Positions 8,979 to 17,805 of a stretch of DNA of 64,000 nucleotides are shown in pieces. The DNA is from an uncultured Lachnospiraceae bacterium (GTDB taxonomy: Bacteria > Bacillota > Clostridia > Lachnospirales > Lachnospiraceae), in contig CANPZI010000010.1 of assembly GCA_947588995.1 (NCBI GenBank), positions 1-64,000 of the forward strand. The letters run 5' to 3'. Within the stretch, counting starts at the first letter, position 1; each line of letters begins with the position of its first letter. The notes below the pieces were generated by a model. That model saw nothing but the letters and a program-made list of their open reading frames with translations, was not told the origin of the DNA and did not search any database. Made by a program: the position numbers and the translations under genes.

Positions 8979-10484
8979 ATGGACAGAGACAATTCTTTCT
9001 GTGAAAATAAAAGCGAATACGGCGGACTGTACGCGGCGCTGTCCGCTTACAGCGAGAGCGGTGAGTATCCCTGTCATATGCCGGGACATAAGAGAAGCAA
9101 AGCGGCGGGGGAAATGGCGCGCTACTATGACATCGATATCACGGAGATCGACGGGTTCGATAATCTGCATCACGCGGAAGGAATTCTGCGGGATGCGATG
9201 CGTTTCGCCAACGAACTGTACGGCGCGGAGGAGACATTCTATCTTGTCAACGGGAGTACCTGCGGCGTTCTGGCGTCAATTTTGACGGCGGCGGAGCGGG
9301 GGTCGGAGATTCTGATCGCCCGCAACTGCCACAGGTCGGCATATCACGCGGCAATCCTGCAGGAGCTGACGCTGCGTTACTGCTGTCCGCCGCTTCTTAG
9401 AGAGTATGACATCTGTGACGGTGTCCCGGCACAGGAGATCGAACGGCTTCTGGAGCGCTATCCGGACTGCCGCGCGGTGGTGGTTACCTCCCCGACCTAT
9501 GAGGGAGTCGTGTCGGACATCAGGGCGATTGCCGCCATCGTACATGCGCGGGATAAGATATTGATCGTGGACGAGGCGCACGGCGCGCATTTCGGGTTGG
9601 ACAAAAATATGCCGGAGGGAGCGGTCGCACAGGGGGCGGATCTGGTCGTCCACAGCCTGCACAAGACTCTGCCGGCCATGACGCAGACGGCGCTTCTGCA
9701 TGTGCAGGGAAGCCGGGTAGACAGGAGAAAGCTGCGGGCATATCTGCGTATGCTGCAGACGAGCAGTCCCTCCTACGTGATGATGGCGAGTATGGACAGC
9801 TGCATGCGCTATGTGAGAGCGCACGGCGCAGAGCGCTTTGCGTTCATGCGGAGGCAGTATGAGATTTTCTGCCAAAAAACAGAGGTGTGCAGGCACATTA
9901 AGATCGGGAAAATGACGGATCTGTCACAAAAGGAGCATTTTTTGACGGACTGGGATATCGGAAAGCTGGCCATTTTTGTTAGGCATCCGGCTTTCAGCGG
10001 GCGCTGGCTGTACGATGTGCTGCGTCAGGACTATCAGCTGCAGCCTGAGATGGCCGCCGGAGATTATGTGCTGGCGATCATGAGCATCATGGACGAAGCG
10101 GAGGGCTGGCAGAGATTGGCTGACGCGCTCGTACAGATTGATGATAGGATAGAGAGGGAGAGTTCGTGCGCCGTGCAGTCCGGTCAAACGGCGCCGTTGA
10201 AAGCGGACGGACGTATGGAAAGCGGCGTGCCGGAAACGGACAGACCCGTGGCGGTTATGCGTGTTGCGGACGCTTTTTTCGGCGGGCATATGGAAGTGCC
10301 GCTGGCGGAGGCTGCAGGAAGAACGGCGGCGGATTTTGTCAATCTGTATCCGCCGGGCGTACCGCTGCTCGTGCCGGGAGAGATCATAGACGGCGGCGCG
10401 GTCGCGCGGATCGAAGAATATCTGCGGATGGGGCTGTGCGTGCAGGGGGTGTCCGCGGACGGAAAAGTGGCGGTGGTTTCCTGA
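8979..10484 (+). CDS. PLP-dependent Orn/Lys/Arg decarboxylase-family protein (YaaO-like)
   Basis: The 501-residue enzyme has the fold-type I PLP signature of the short YaaO/SpeA-type basic amino-acid decarboxylases. The N-terminal HMPGHKR motif is diagnostic, followed by GSTCGVLASI, IVDEAHGAHF and the PLP-binding Lys in HSLHKTLPAMTQ. The C-terminal part (VNLYPPGVPLLVPGE) is also typical. It decarboxylates ornithine, lysine or arginine in known relatives; the substrate cannot be read here. Its place at the head of the holB cluster equals that of yaaO in Bacillus subtilis. Confidence 0.9.
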   Translation: MDRDNSFCENKSEYGGLYAALSAYSESGEYPCHMPGHKRSKAAGEMARYYDIDITEIDGFDNLHHAEGILRDAMRFANELYGAEETFYLVNGSTCGVLASILTAAERGSEILIARNCHRSAYHAAILQELTLRYCCPPLLREYDICDGVPAQEIERLLERYPDCRAVVVTSPTYEGVVSDIRAIAAIVHARDKILIVDEAHGAHFGLDKNMPEGAVAQGADLVVHSLHKTLPAMTQTALLHVQGSRVDRRKLRAYLRMLQTSSPSYVMMASMDSCMRYVRAHGAERFAFMRRQYEIFCQKTEVCRHIKIGKMTDLSQKEHFLTDWDIGKLAIFVRHPAFSGRWLYDVLRQDYQLQPEMAAGDYVLAIMSIMDEAEGWQRLADALVQIDDRIERESSCAVQSGQTAPLKADGRMESGVPETDRPVAVMRVADAFFGGHMEVPLAEAAGRTAADFVNLYPPGVPLLVPGEIIDGGAVARIEEYLRMGLCVQGVSADGKVAVVS

Positions 10485-10555
10485 ATATTGAATTTCCTCT
10501 CCAAATGTGGCATTATGATAGAGGATAATGCTGTCGATAAAAGGTATGGGACTTT

Positions 10556-11149
10556 ATGGGAAAAATCGTATGCCTGATGGGAAAGAGTTCGTCGGGAAAG
10601 GATACAATCTATAAAAAGCTGCTGGCGCAGGATCGGGTGACGCTGCTTGCGATCGTTCCCTATACGACCAGGCCTATACGGGCGGGAGAGCGGGAAGGCG
10701 TGGAGTACCACTTTACGGACGAGGCGGGATTTCAGAAGCTGCAGGAGAGCGGTGTCGTCATAGAGAGCAGGGTGTACAATACTTATCTCGGTATGTGGCG
10801 TTATTTTACCGTGGCGGACGAGAGTGTCGATCCCGCTTCGCACTCCTATCTGCTGATCGGCACGCTGGAGGCTTACATGAGGATGCGGCGTTTCTACGGC
10901 GCGGACAAGGTGCTTCCGGTGATGATCGGGCTGGACGACGGCGAACGCCTGCAGCGGGCGCTGGATCGGGAGAAAGCGCAGGATGAGCCGAAGTACGAGG
11001 AAATGTGCAGACGGTTTCTGGCGGATGCGGAGGATTTTTCGGAGGATAGGTTAAAGAGCGCGGGCATCGACAGGATTTTTTACAATGACGAGATTGACAG
11101 ATGTCTGGAAGAGATACTCGCCTATCTTGGCGAAAGTCTGGATGCTTAG
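10556..11149 (+). CDS. Guanylate-kinase-like P-loop protein
   Basis: This 197-residue protein has a Walker A loop GKSSSGKDT and the guanylate kinase block YTTRPIRAGEREGVEYHF. The usual GMP-binding segment with a YYGT motif is altered to NTYLGMWRYFTV, so it may be a paralogue rather than the housekeeping GMP kinase. It occupies the position of tmk in the Bacillus yaaO-tmk-yaaQ-yaaR-holB order. Substrate (GMP, dTMP or another NMP) is uncertain. Confidence 0.78.
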   Translation: MGKIVCLMGKSSSGKDTIYKKLLAQDRVTLLAIVPYTTRPIRAGEREGVEYHFTDEAGFQKLQESGVVIESRVYNTYLGMWRYFTVADESVDPASHSYLLIGTLEAYMRMRRFYGADKVLPVMIGLDDGERLQRALDREKAQDEPKYEEMCRRFLADAEDFSEDRLKSAGIDRIFYNDEIDRCLEEILAYLGESLDA

Positions 11150-11166
11150 TCGGGAGGTGACAGAGC

Positions 11167-11607
11167 GTGGATATCAAAGTAAATCAGGTGCAGCAGGCGC
11201 CGCAGATCGAGCAGCCCCAGCAGCCGCAGGAGACGGACGGAACGTTCAAGTTCACGCTGGTCAGCCGGATTGAGGAGCAGGATCTGCAGAATGCCCTGAC
11301 CCACATGATGGAGGAGATCACCAGACAGGGCGATAAACTGGCGAAGCACAGGGACATTAAGGATATGAAGCGCTACCGTTCCCTGATCAAGGATTTTCTA
11401 AATGAGGTGGTGAACCGCTCTCATGCCTTTTCCAGGGAAAACTTTCTGGACAGGAAAGGGCGGCACAGAGTCTATGGTATCATCCGTCTGGTGGATGAGA
11501 ATCTGGATCAGCTCGCGCAGGAGCTTGTCAAGGACGAGCAGGACAATCTGGCGATCTTAAACAAAATCGGGGAGATCAGAGGACTGCTGTTAGACATTTT
11601 TACCTGA
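11167..11607 (+). CDS. YaaR-family (DUF327) protein
   Basis: The 146-residue helical protein begins at GTG after a GGGAGGTGA site. The core is typical of YaaR proteins: a central [17 protein letters not shown] segment, [21 protein letters not shown], and the C-terminal end [11 protein letters not shown]. Function is not established. The gene is consistently found before holB in Firmicutes, as here. Confidence 0.88.
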   Translation: MDIKVNQVQQAPQIEQPQQPQETDGTFKFTLVSRIEEQDLQNALTHMMEEITRQGDKLAKHRDIKDMKRYRSLIKDFLNEVVNRSHAFSRENFLDRKGRHRVYGIIRLVDENLDQLAQELVKDEQDNLAILNKIGEIRGLLLDIFT

Positions 11608-11706
11608 GGGGCAGAAGCATCAGCACAGGATCGGTGGACGGGCACGGGAAAAGAAAGATACGGCGGCCCAAATGCATGGGCCGGATAAGAAACAGGGTGG
11701 TTATAG

Positions 11707-12696
11707 ATGGCAAAATTTACGGATATCATAGGACAGGAACAGATTAAGGAACATCTGCGGGGCGCAATCTTGGCAGGCAAAGTTTCACATGCGTATATCA
11801 TCAACGGGGAGAGAAGTTCCGGCAAGGAGTTTATCGCCCGCGTGTTTGCGATGGCTCTGCAGTGTGAGAAAGGCGGCGTCGAGCCTTGCGGGGAGTGTCA
11901 TTCCTGCAGACAGGCGCTTGGAGGCAATCAGCCGGATATTATCTATGTCAGTCATGAGAAACCGAACACGATCGGTGTGGAGGACATCAGGGAGCAGATC
12001 AACGGAGATATTGGTCTGAAACCGTACAGCAGCCCCTATAAGATCTATATTATGAACGAGGGCGAGAAGATGACCGTGCAGGCGCAGAACGCCCTGTTAA
12101 AGACGCTGGAGGAGCCGCCGGAATACGCGGTAATTCTCATCCTGACGACGCAGGTGGAGGCGCTTCTGCCCACGATCTTAAGCCGCTGCGTCGTACTCAA
12201 CATGAAGCCGGTGCCGGACGCGCTTGTGAAGAAATACCTGATGGAAGAGCTGGGTGTGCCGGACTACAAGGCAAATATCTGTGTCGCTTTCGCGCGGGGC
12301 AATATCGGCAAGGCAAAACTGCTCGCCAGCAGCGAGGAGTTCGAGAAAGTCAAGGACGAGGCGGTCACGCTGGTCAAGTATATCAATGACATGGAAATCA
12401 GCGAGATCGTCAAGGCCATTAAGAAGATTACGGAGTACAAGTTCGACGTCAACGATTATCTGGATATCCTCTCAGCGTGGTACCGTGACGTATTGCTCTT
12501 CAAGGCGACCAAGGATGTGAACAGCCTTATTTTCAAGGAAGAGATACAGCAGATTATGCGCGTGTCGGACAGAAGTACCTACGAAGGGATAGAGACGATT
12601 GTGAACGCGCTGCAGCAGGCGAAGAGAAGGCTGGAGGCGAATGTGAATTTCGATCTGACTATGGAACTTCTGCTCCTGACGATCAAGGAAAATTAA
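11707..12696 (+). CDS. holB: DNA polymerase III delta' subunit
   Basis: This 329-residue clamp-loader subunit helps load the beta clamp. The N-terminal AAA+ domain begins FTDIIGQEQIKEHLRGAI. The Walker A-like loop GERSSGKE lacks the usual Ser/Thr after Lys. A four-Cys zinc module follows (C-x8-C-x2-C-x2-C, EPCGECHSC), then ALLKTLEEPPEYAVILILTT and the SRC motif (TILSRCVVLNM). It lies between yaaR and ricT as in Bacillus. The unusual loop fits the known lack of ATPase activity in many delta' subunits. Confidence 0.94.
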   Translation: MAKFTDIIGQEQIKEHLRGAILAGKVSHAYIINGERSSGKEFIARVFAMALQCEKGGVEPCGECHSCRQALGGNQPDIIYVSHEKPNTIGVEDIREQINGDIGLKPYSSPYKIYIMNEGEKMTVQAQNALLKTLEEPPEYAVILILTTQVEALLPTILSRCVVLNMKPVPDALVKKYLMEELGVPDYKANICVAFARGNIGKAKLLASSEEFEKVKDEAVTLVKYINDMEISEIVKAIKKITEYKFDVNDYLDILSAWYRDVLLFKATKDVNSLIFKEEIQQIMRVSDRSTYEGIETIVNALQQAKRRLEANVNFDLTMELLLLTIKEN

Positions 12697-12730
12697 CGGC
12701 AGAGTAAGAAATACGGAGGTTGATAGATTT

Positions 12731-13645
12731 ATGAAACGAGTGATAGGAGTGCGCTTTCGCACGGCCGGCAAGATATACTATTTTGATCCGGGAAAACTGG
12801 AGATCAGGAAAAACGATCACGTGATCGTGGAGACGGCGCGCGGCATTGAATATGGCACGGTGGTAGGCGAGCCGAGGGAAGAGGAGGACGACAAGGTCGT
12901 GCAGCCTCTCAAATCCGTCCTGCGCGTGGCGACGCCGAAAGACGACGAACAGGAGGCATCCAACAGACAGCGGGAAAAAGAAGCGTTCAAGATCTGTCTG
13001 GAAAAAATACACAAGCACGGTCTGCAGATGAAACTGATCGACGCGGAATACACGTTTGACAACAACAAGGTGCTCTTCTACTTTACGGCGGACGGGCGTA
13101 TCGACTTCCGCGAGCTGGTCAAGGATCTCGCTTCCGTGTTCAAGACGAGGATCGAACTGCGCCAGATCGGTGTCCGCGATGAGACGAAGATTCTCGGCGG
13201 CATCGGTATCTGCGGCAGGCCGCTGTGCTGCCACTCCTATCTGTCGGAGTTTGCGCCGGTGTCCATCAAGATGGCAAAGGAGCAGAATCTCTCCCTGAAT
13301 CCGACCAAGATATCCGGCGTCTGCGGCAGATTGATGTGCTGCCTGAAAAACGAGGAGGAGACTTACGAGGAGCTGAACAGAAAACTGCCGGGTGTGGGCG
13401 ATTTTGTCACCACGGAGGACGGGCTGAAAGGCGAGGTACACAGTGTCAATGTGCTGCGTCAGACGGTGAAAGTGATCGTGGATGTGGACGACGAGAAAGA
13501 GATTCAGGAATACAGAGTAGAGCAGCTGCGTTTCAAGAAAAAACATGGCAGAAACCGCAAGGCGAACGTGAACGAGGACGACCTGAAAGAATTGGAAAAG
13601 ATGGAGAAGCAGGACACGGCCAAATCCAAGCTGGATGAAAGCTGA
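12731..13645 (+). CDS. ricT: RicT/YaaT PSP1-domain protein
   Basis: The 304-residue protein has the PSP1 C-terminal domain with the conserved Cys set GICGRPLCC and GVCGRLMCC. In Bacillus, RicT works with RicA and RicF as an iron-sulphur-containing complex acting on RNase Y and development. The ricA and ricF partners are not in this window. The C-terminus is a charged tail (about residues 265-304). Its stop overlaps the ATG of trmN6 by one base (TGATG), suggesting translational coupling. Confidence 0.93.
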   Translation: MKRVIGVRFRTAGKIYYFDPGKLEIRKNDHVIVETARGIEYGTVVGEPREEEDDKVVQPLKSVLRVATPKDDEQEASNRQREKEAFKICLEKIHKHGLQMKLIDAEYTFDNNKVLFYFTADGRIDFRELVKDLASVFKTRIELRQIGVRDETKILGGIGICGRPLCCHSYLSEFAPVSIKMAKEQNLSLNPTKISGVCGRLMCCLKNEEETYEELNRKLPGVGDFVTTEDGLKGEVHSVNVLRQTVKVIVDVDDEKEIQEYRVEQLRFKKKHGRNRKANVNEDDLKELEKMEKQDTAKSKLDES

Positions 13646-14394
13646 TGGAGGGGCGTGACAGGGTTGTCCTAAAAGAGAACGAGAGGATCGACGATCTGGA
13701 GCGAAACGGCTATCGCATCATTCAGGATACCGAGCGCTTCTGTTTCGGTATGGATGCCGTACTCCTGTCCGGTTTCGCGCGGGTGAGGGACGGCGACCGT
13801 GTGCTCGATCTGGGGACAGGCACGGGGATCATTCCGATCCTGCTGGAGGCAAAGACGGGTGCGGCACACCTGACCGGTCTGGAGATTCAGGAGGACAGCG
13901 CGGACATGGCGAGGCGGAGCGTGCGCCTGAACGGGCTGGAAGATAAGATTGATATCGTGACGGGGGATATAAAAGAGGCAGGAAGTCTGTTTGACGCTGC
14001 TTCTTTTGACGTTGTCACCAGCAATCCGCCCTATATGACGCAGAGTCACGGGCTGACAAATCCGAACGATGCCAAGGCCGTTGCGCGGCACGAGATCCTC
14101 TGTACGCTGGAGGACGTTGTCGCACAGGCGGCGAGGCTGCTTAAGCCGGGAGGGAATTTCTTCCTGGTACACAGACCTTTCCGGCTGGCGGAGATCATGG
14201 TCGCGCTGCACGAATATAAGCTGGAGCCGAAGCGGATGCGGCTGGTCTATCCCTATGCGGACCGGGAGCCCAACATGGTGCTGATTGAGGCGAACAGGGG
14301 CGGACGTCCGCGCATGACGGTGGAAAAACCGCTGATCGTGTTTCGGGAGCAGGGCGTCTATATGCCGGAAATCACGGAGCTGTACGGCTATTGA
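13645..14394 (+). CDS. trmN6: tRNA1(Val) adenine-N6 methyltransferase
   Basis: This 249-residue SAM-dependent methyltransferase has the motif I loop LDLGTGTGIIPILL and the adenine-N6 catalytic motif NPPY in DVVTSNPPYMT. The N-terminus (ERIDDLERNGYRIIQDTERFCFGMDAVLLS) is characteristic of the YabB/TrmN6 group, which modifies A37 of tRNA-Val in E. coli. It is encoded directly after ricT, as in Bacillus. Confidence 0.93.
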   Translation: MEGRDRVVLKENERIDDLERNGYRIIQDTERFCFGMDAVLLSGFARVRDGDRVLDLGTGTGIIPILLEAKTGAAHLTGLEIQEDSADMARRSVRLNGLEDKIDIVTGDIKEAGSLFDAASFDVVTSNPPYMTQSHGLTNPNDAKAVARHEILCTLEDVVAQAARLLKPGGNFFLVHRPFRLAEIMVALHEYKLEPKRMRLVYPYADREPNMVLIEANRGGRPRMTVEKPLIVFREQGVYMPEITELYGY

Positions 14395-14471
14395 GACGGA
14401 AAGAGTCGCTACAAAACAGCTTTGGCGGCCGCTTGTGAGGATGAAGCGTCACACTGACAGAGGAGACGGGC

Positions 14472-15314
14472 ATGGCGGGAATGTTATATTTGTGCGCGAC
14501 GCCTATCGGCAACCTGGGCGACATGACCCAGAGAGTGATCGACACGCTGCGGGAAGTGGATGTGATCGCCGCGGAGGACACGCGCAACAGCATGAAGCTT
14601 CTGAATCATTTTGATATCAGGACTTCTATGACAAGCTATCATGAATATAATAAGATAGAGAAAGCGGACCGGCTCGTGGAGCAGATGCTGCAGGGCAGGA
14701 ATGTCGCCCTGATCACGGACGCGGGAACGCCGGCGATCTCCGACCCGGGAGAAGTGCTGGTGGCAAAGTGCCATGAAGCGGGAATACGCGTGACTTCTCT
14801 GCCGGGAGCGGCGGCGTGCATCACGGCGCTTACACTGTCGGGGCTGAGTACCAGGCGCTTCTGTTTCGAGGCGTTTCTGCCCGCCGACAAAAAGGAACGG
14901 GCAGAAATTCTGGAGGAACTGCGGGAGGAATCCCGCACGATGATTCTCTATGAAGCGCCCCATCATCTCGTGCGGACGCTGCGGGAACTGCGGGATGTTC
15001 TGGGAAATCGCCGCCTGACGCTGTGCAGGGAACTGACGAAGAAGTTTGAGACGGTGCTTCCGACGACCATCGAGGACGCGCTCGTCCTGTATGAGACGGA
15101 GGAACCCCGCGGAGAGTATGTGCTCGTCCTGGAAGGAAAAGGCCTGCGACAGAAAAAAGAGGAGCGGCAGGCGTCGTGGCAGAGTATGAGCATCGAGGAG
15201 CACATGGCATACTATACGGAGGAGGGATTTGACGAAAAAGAAGCCATGAAACAGGTTGCGAAAGACCGCGGTGTGCCCAAAAGAGAGATTTATCAATATT
15301 TATTGTCAAAGTGA
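14472..15314 (+). CDS. rsmI: 16S rRNA (cytidine-1402-2'-O)-methyltransferase
   Basis: The 280-residue enzyme belongs to the tetrapyrrole-methylase fold. Diagnostic blocks are LYLCATPIGNLGDMTQR, AAEDTRNS, ITDAGTPAISDPGE and GAAACITALTLSGL. It methylates the ribose of C1402 in the ribosomal P site. It is the last gene of the conserved block. No terminator follows; the fatty-acid promoter begins about 35 bases after the stop, and a TTGTCAA-N6-TTGACAA dyad covers the stop region. Confidence 0.95.
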   Translation: MAGMLYLCATPIGNLGDMTQRVIDTLREVDVIAAEDTRNSMKLLNHFDIRTSMTSYHEYNKIEKADRLVEQMLQGRNVALITDAGTPAISDPGEVLVAKCHEAGIRVTSLPGAAACITALTLSGLSTRRFCFEAFLPADKKERAEILEELREESRTMILYEAPHHLVRTLRELRDVLGNRRLTLCRELTKKFETVLPTTIEDALVLYETEEPRGEYVLVLEGKGLRQKKEERQASWQSMSIEEHMAYYTEEGFDEKEAMKQVAKDRGVPKREIYQYLLSK

Positions 15315-15348
15315 ATTGACAAAACAGAGAAAACACGTAAAATTATGA

Positions 15349-15377
15349 TTGACAAATATAGGGACAGATAATATACT
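15349..15377 (+). promoter_or_regulatory. Promoter of the fatty-acid synthesis operon
   Basis: A perfect -35 box TTGACA (15349-15354) and -10 box TATACT (15372-15377) are 17 bp apart. The predicted start falls near 15384, inside the dyad described next, so a bound regulator would block initiation. Confidence 0.88.
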
Positions 15378-15389
15378 TTGAATGTCAAA
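15377..15389. promoter_or_regulatory. FabT-like operator at the acpP promoter
   Basis: The dyad TTTGA-ATG-TCAAA is a perfect inverted repeat with a 3-bp centre. It begins at the last base of the -10 box and covers the predicted start site. It matches the core known for streptococcal FabT operators. The same core occurs at 16678-16690 and 25817-25829. Confidence 0.82.
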
Positions 15390-15422
15390 CTATTTTATCT
15401 GCGGTGAAAAGGAGATTGAACA

Positions 15423-15656
15423 ATGTTAGAGAGAGTTATCGAGATTATTCAGGAGCAGCTGAACTTAGACGGAGTGGAGATTACGGAGGAGTCCTCTTTC
15501 AAGGATGATCTGGGCGCTGACTCCCTGGATTTGTTTGAACTTGTTATGGCTTTTGAGGAAGAGTACGGCATTGAGATTCCCTCCGAGGATTTGGAGCAGA
15601 TTACGACGGTGGGCGCGGTCATCGAATACATGAAGAGCAAGGGCGTAGAGGCGTAA
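15423..15656 (+). CDS. acpP: Acyl carrier protein
   Basis: This 77-residue acidic protein carries the phosphopantetheine-attachment Ser in [15 protein letters not shown]. It holds the growing acyl chain during fatty-acid synthesis. Its length and helical pattern are those of AcpP. It is the first gene behind the FabT-controlled promoter and is preceded by AAAAGGAG. Confidence 0.97.
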   Translation: MLERVIEIIQEQLNLDGVEITEESSFKDDLGADSLDLFELVMAFEEEYGIEIPSEDLEQITTVGAVIEYMKSKGVEA

Positions 15657-15689
15657 ACTGCGTCGGCTCCGTTTGGATAGAGGTAGGGA

Positions 15690-16616
15690 ATGAAGACAAG
15701 GATTACAGAGCTTCTGGGTATCGAGTATCCGATCATTCAGGGCGGCATGGCGTGGGTGGCCGAGTATCATCTTGCGGCTGCCGTCTCCGAGGCGGGCGGT
15801 CTGGGTATCATCGGTGCGGGCGGCGCGCCGGCTTCTTTTGTCAGGGAGCAGATTCGGAAGACAAAAGAACTCACGAAGAAACCGTTTGGTGTCAATGTGA
15901 TGCTGATGAATCCGGAGGCGGACGATATCGCGAAAGTGATCGCGGAGGAGGGCGTATCGGTCGTTACGACCGGCGCGGGCAATCCGGGCAAGTACCTAGC
16001 GGCATGGAAAGAGGCGGGCATCAAGGTGGCTCCCGTCGTGGCGAGCGTGGCGCTGGCCAGAATGATGGAGCGCGCCAGCGTGGATGCGGTGATCGCAGAG
16101 GGAATGGAGTCCGGCGGACATATCGGCCAGACAACCACGATGGCGCTCGTGCCGCAGGTCGTGGATGCGGTGAGCATTCCCGTGATCGCGGCGGGCGGCA
16201 TTGCGGACGGCAGAGGTTTTGCGGCCGCCATGATGCTGGGCGCGGAAGCGGTACAGATGGGCACAAGGTTTGTGGTGGCGAAAGAGTCCGTCGTGCACGA
16301 GAATTATAAGAAAAAAATTCTGGCGGCCAAAGATATCGACTCGGAGGTGACGGGCATGTCTCACGGGCACCCGGTTCGCCAGATCCGCAACAATATGACC
16401 AGAGAATATCTGAAGCTGGAGAAAGCGGGCGCGCCTTTCGAGGAACTGGAGCAGCTGACGCTCGGTGCGCTGCGCAAAGCCGTCGTGGAGGGTGATACCG
16501 TAAACGGGACGCTGATGGCAGGCCAGATCGCAGGCATGGTCAAAGAGGAGATGAGCTGCGCCGGGATCATTCAGGAGATCATGCAGCAGGCGCAGGCATT
16601 GCTGCAAAGACAGTGA
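15690..16616 (+). CDS. fabK: Enoyl-ACP reductase II (FabK)
   Basis: The 308-residue FMN-dependent TIM-barrel enzyme reduces trans-2-enoyl-ACP in the last step of each elongation cycle. Blocks typical of FabK are EYPIIQGGMAWVAEYHLAAAVSEAGGLG (given in part), VVTTGAGNP, EGMESGGHIG, VIAAGGIADGRG and GAEAVQMGTRF. FabK-type organisms do not depend on FabI for this step. It sits 33 bases after acpP and is followed by a terminator-like hairpin and a second FabT-like operator. Confidence 0.94.
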   Translation: MKTRITELLGIEYPIIQGGMAWVAEYHLAAAVSEAGGLGIIGAGGAPASFVREQIRKTKELTKKPFGVNVMLMNPEADDIAKVIAEEGVSVVTTGAGNPGKYLAAWKEAGIKVAPVVASVALARMMERASVDAVIAEGMESGGHIGQTTTMALVPQVVDAVSIPVIAAGGIADGRGFAAAMMLGAEAVQMGTRFVVAKESVVHENYKKKILAAKDIDSEVTGMSHGHPVRQIRNNMTREYLKLEKAGAPFEELEQLTLGALRKAVVEGDTVNGTLMAGQIAGMVKEEMSCAGIIQEIMQQAQALLQRQ

Positions 16617-16636
16617 CAGACAGTGAAAAGATTCGG

Positions 16637-16664
16637 AGCGCAAGCTCGGCGGCTTGCGCTTTTT
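16637..16664 (+). terminator. Terminator-like hairpin after fabK
   Basis: AGCGCAAG (16637-16644) and CTTGCGCT (16653-16660) form an 8-bp stem followed by TTTT. It would lower read-through from acpP-fabK into fabD, giving these two genes higher expression. Confidence 0.72.
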
Positions 16665-16672
16665 CAGAGGCA

Positions 16673-16695
16673 AATACTTTGAAACTCAAAGTATT
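16673..16695. promoter_or_regulatory. FabT-like operator between fabK and fabD
   Basis: A perfect inverted repeat with 10-bp arms, AATACTTTGA-AAC-TCAAAGTATT, contains the TTTGA-N3-TCAAA core (16678-16690). It lies 9 bases after the fabK terminator and 71 bases before fabD. No clear -35/-10 pair was found around it, so it may control a weak internal promoter or act as a road-block. Confidence 0.78.
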
Positions 16696-16766
16696 GAAGC
16701 CGGTCAGCGGCGCACGGCGGATTGGCTGATGTCCGGCGAAAGTACAGGAAAGGCAGGTATTGCAGG

Positions 16767-17690
16767 ATGGGCAAGACGGTGTTTATGTTTCCCGGTCAGG
16801 GGGCACAGTATGTAGGGATGGGGCACGACTTCTATGAACAGATTCCGGTCTGCAGGGAGATGTTCGAGCTGGCGGGCCGGGCGAGCGGTCTGGATGTAGC
16901 CGCGCTCTGTTTTGAAGAGAATGAACAGATCAACATCACGGAGTATACGCAGATCGCCATGCTGGCGACGGAGGTTGCGATTCTGAAAGCGGTGGAAGAA
17001 AAGGGGATCAGACCCGATATCACGGGCGGCTTGAGTCTGGGGGAGTACGGAGCGCTCGCGGCCGGCGGTGTGATGAGCGAGGAAGACGTGTTCCGCATTG
17101 TGCGCAAGAGAGGCATCTACATGCAGGAGGCGGTGCCGAGCGGCGGCGCGATGACGGCGGTGCTGGGCCTGGATACGGAGATGATTGAGACGATATGTGC
17201 CGAGACGGCGGGTACGGTGTCGATTGCCAACTATAACTGCCCGGGGCAGATCGTGATCACGGGTGAGGAGAGTGCGGTACAGGCTGCCGCTGAGAAGCTG
17301 ACGGCGGCGGGAGCCAAGAGATGTGTTCCTCTGAAAGTGAGCGGACCTTTCCACTCTGCGATGCTTGCAGGAGCGGGAGAGAAGCTGGCGAAAGAGCTGG
17401 AGAGCGTGGAAATCCACGACATCGCTGTTCCCTATATCGCCAATGTGACGGCGGATTATGTGACTGACAAGAGCGAAGTCAAACCATTGCTGCAGAAGCA
17501 GGTGTCTTCCTCCGTGCGGTGGCAGCAGTCCGTGGAGCGCATGATCGCCGACGGCGCGGATACTTTTATCGAGATCGGGCCGGGGAAAACACTGTCTGGA
17601 TTTATGCGAAAGATCAGCAGAGATGTCAAGGTATGCAATGTAGAGAAAGTGGAGGATTTGGAGAAGCTGGATAGTGTGCTGTCGATATAG
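16767..17690 (+). CDS. fabD: Malonyl-CoA:ACP transacylase
   Basis: This 307-residue enzyme transfers malonyl from CoA to ACP. The N-terminal FMFPGQGAQYVGMG block, the nucleophile Ser in GLSLGEYGAL (the usual His of GHSxGE is Leu-preceded here), and the His of GPFHSAML identify it. The ATG at 16767 with AGGCAGG nine bases upstream is chosen over an in-frame start 45 bases earlier. It lies in the fab operon between fabK and fabG. Confidence 0.94.
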   Translation: MGKTVFMFPGQGAQYVGMGHDFYEQIPVCREMFELAGRASGLDVAALCFEENEQINITEYTQIAMLATEVAILKAVEEKGIRPDITGGLSLGEYGALAAGGVMSEEDVFRIVRKRGIYMQEAVPSGGAMTAVLGLDTEMIETICAETAGTVSIANYNCPGQIVITGEESAVQAAAEKLTAAGAKRCVPLKVSGPFHSAMLAGAGEKLAKELESVEIHDIAVPYIANVTADYVTDKSEVKPLLQKQVSSSVRWQQSVERMIADGADTFIEIGPGKTLSGFMRKISRDVKVCNVEKVEDLEKLDSVLSI

Positions 17691-17805
17691 GACGCATATA
17701 CAGAAGACAGTTTCTGCATATGCTGAATATAGATAGACAGAAACGATAAAGAAGTAGTGGAGAAAAATAGAGTAGCATACAACAGACACAGCAGGAGGGA
17801 TGGTT

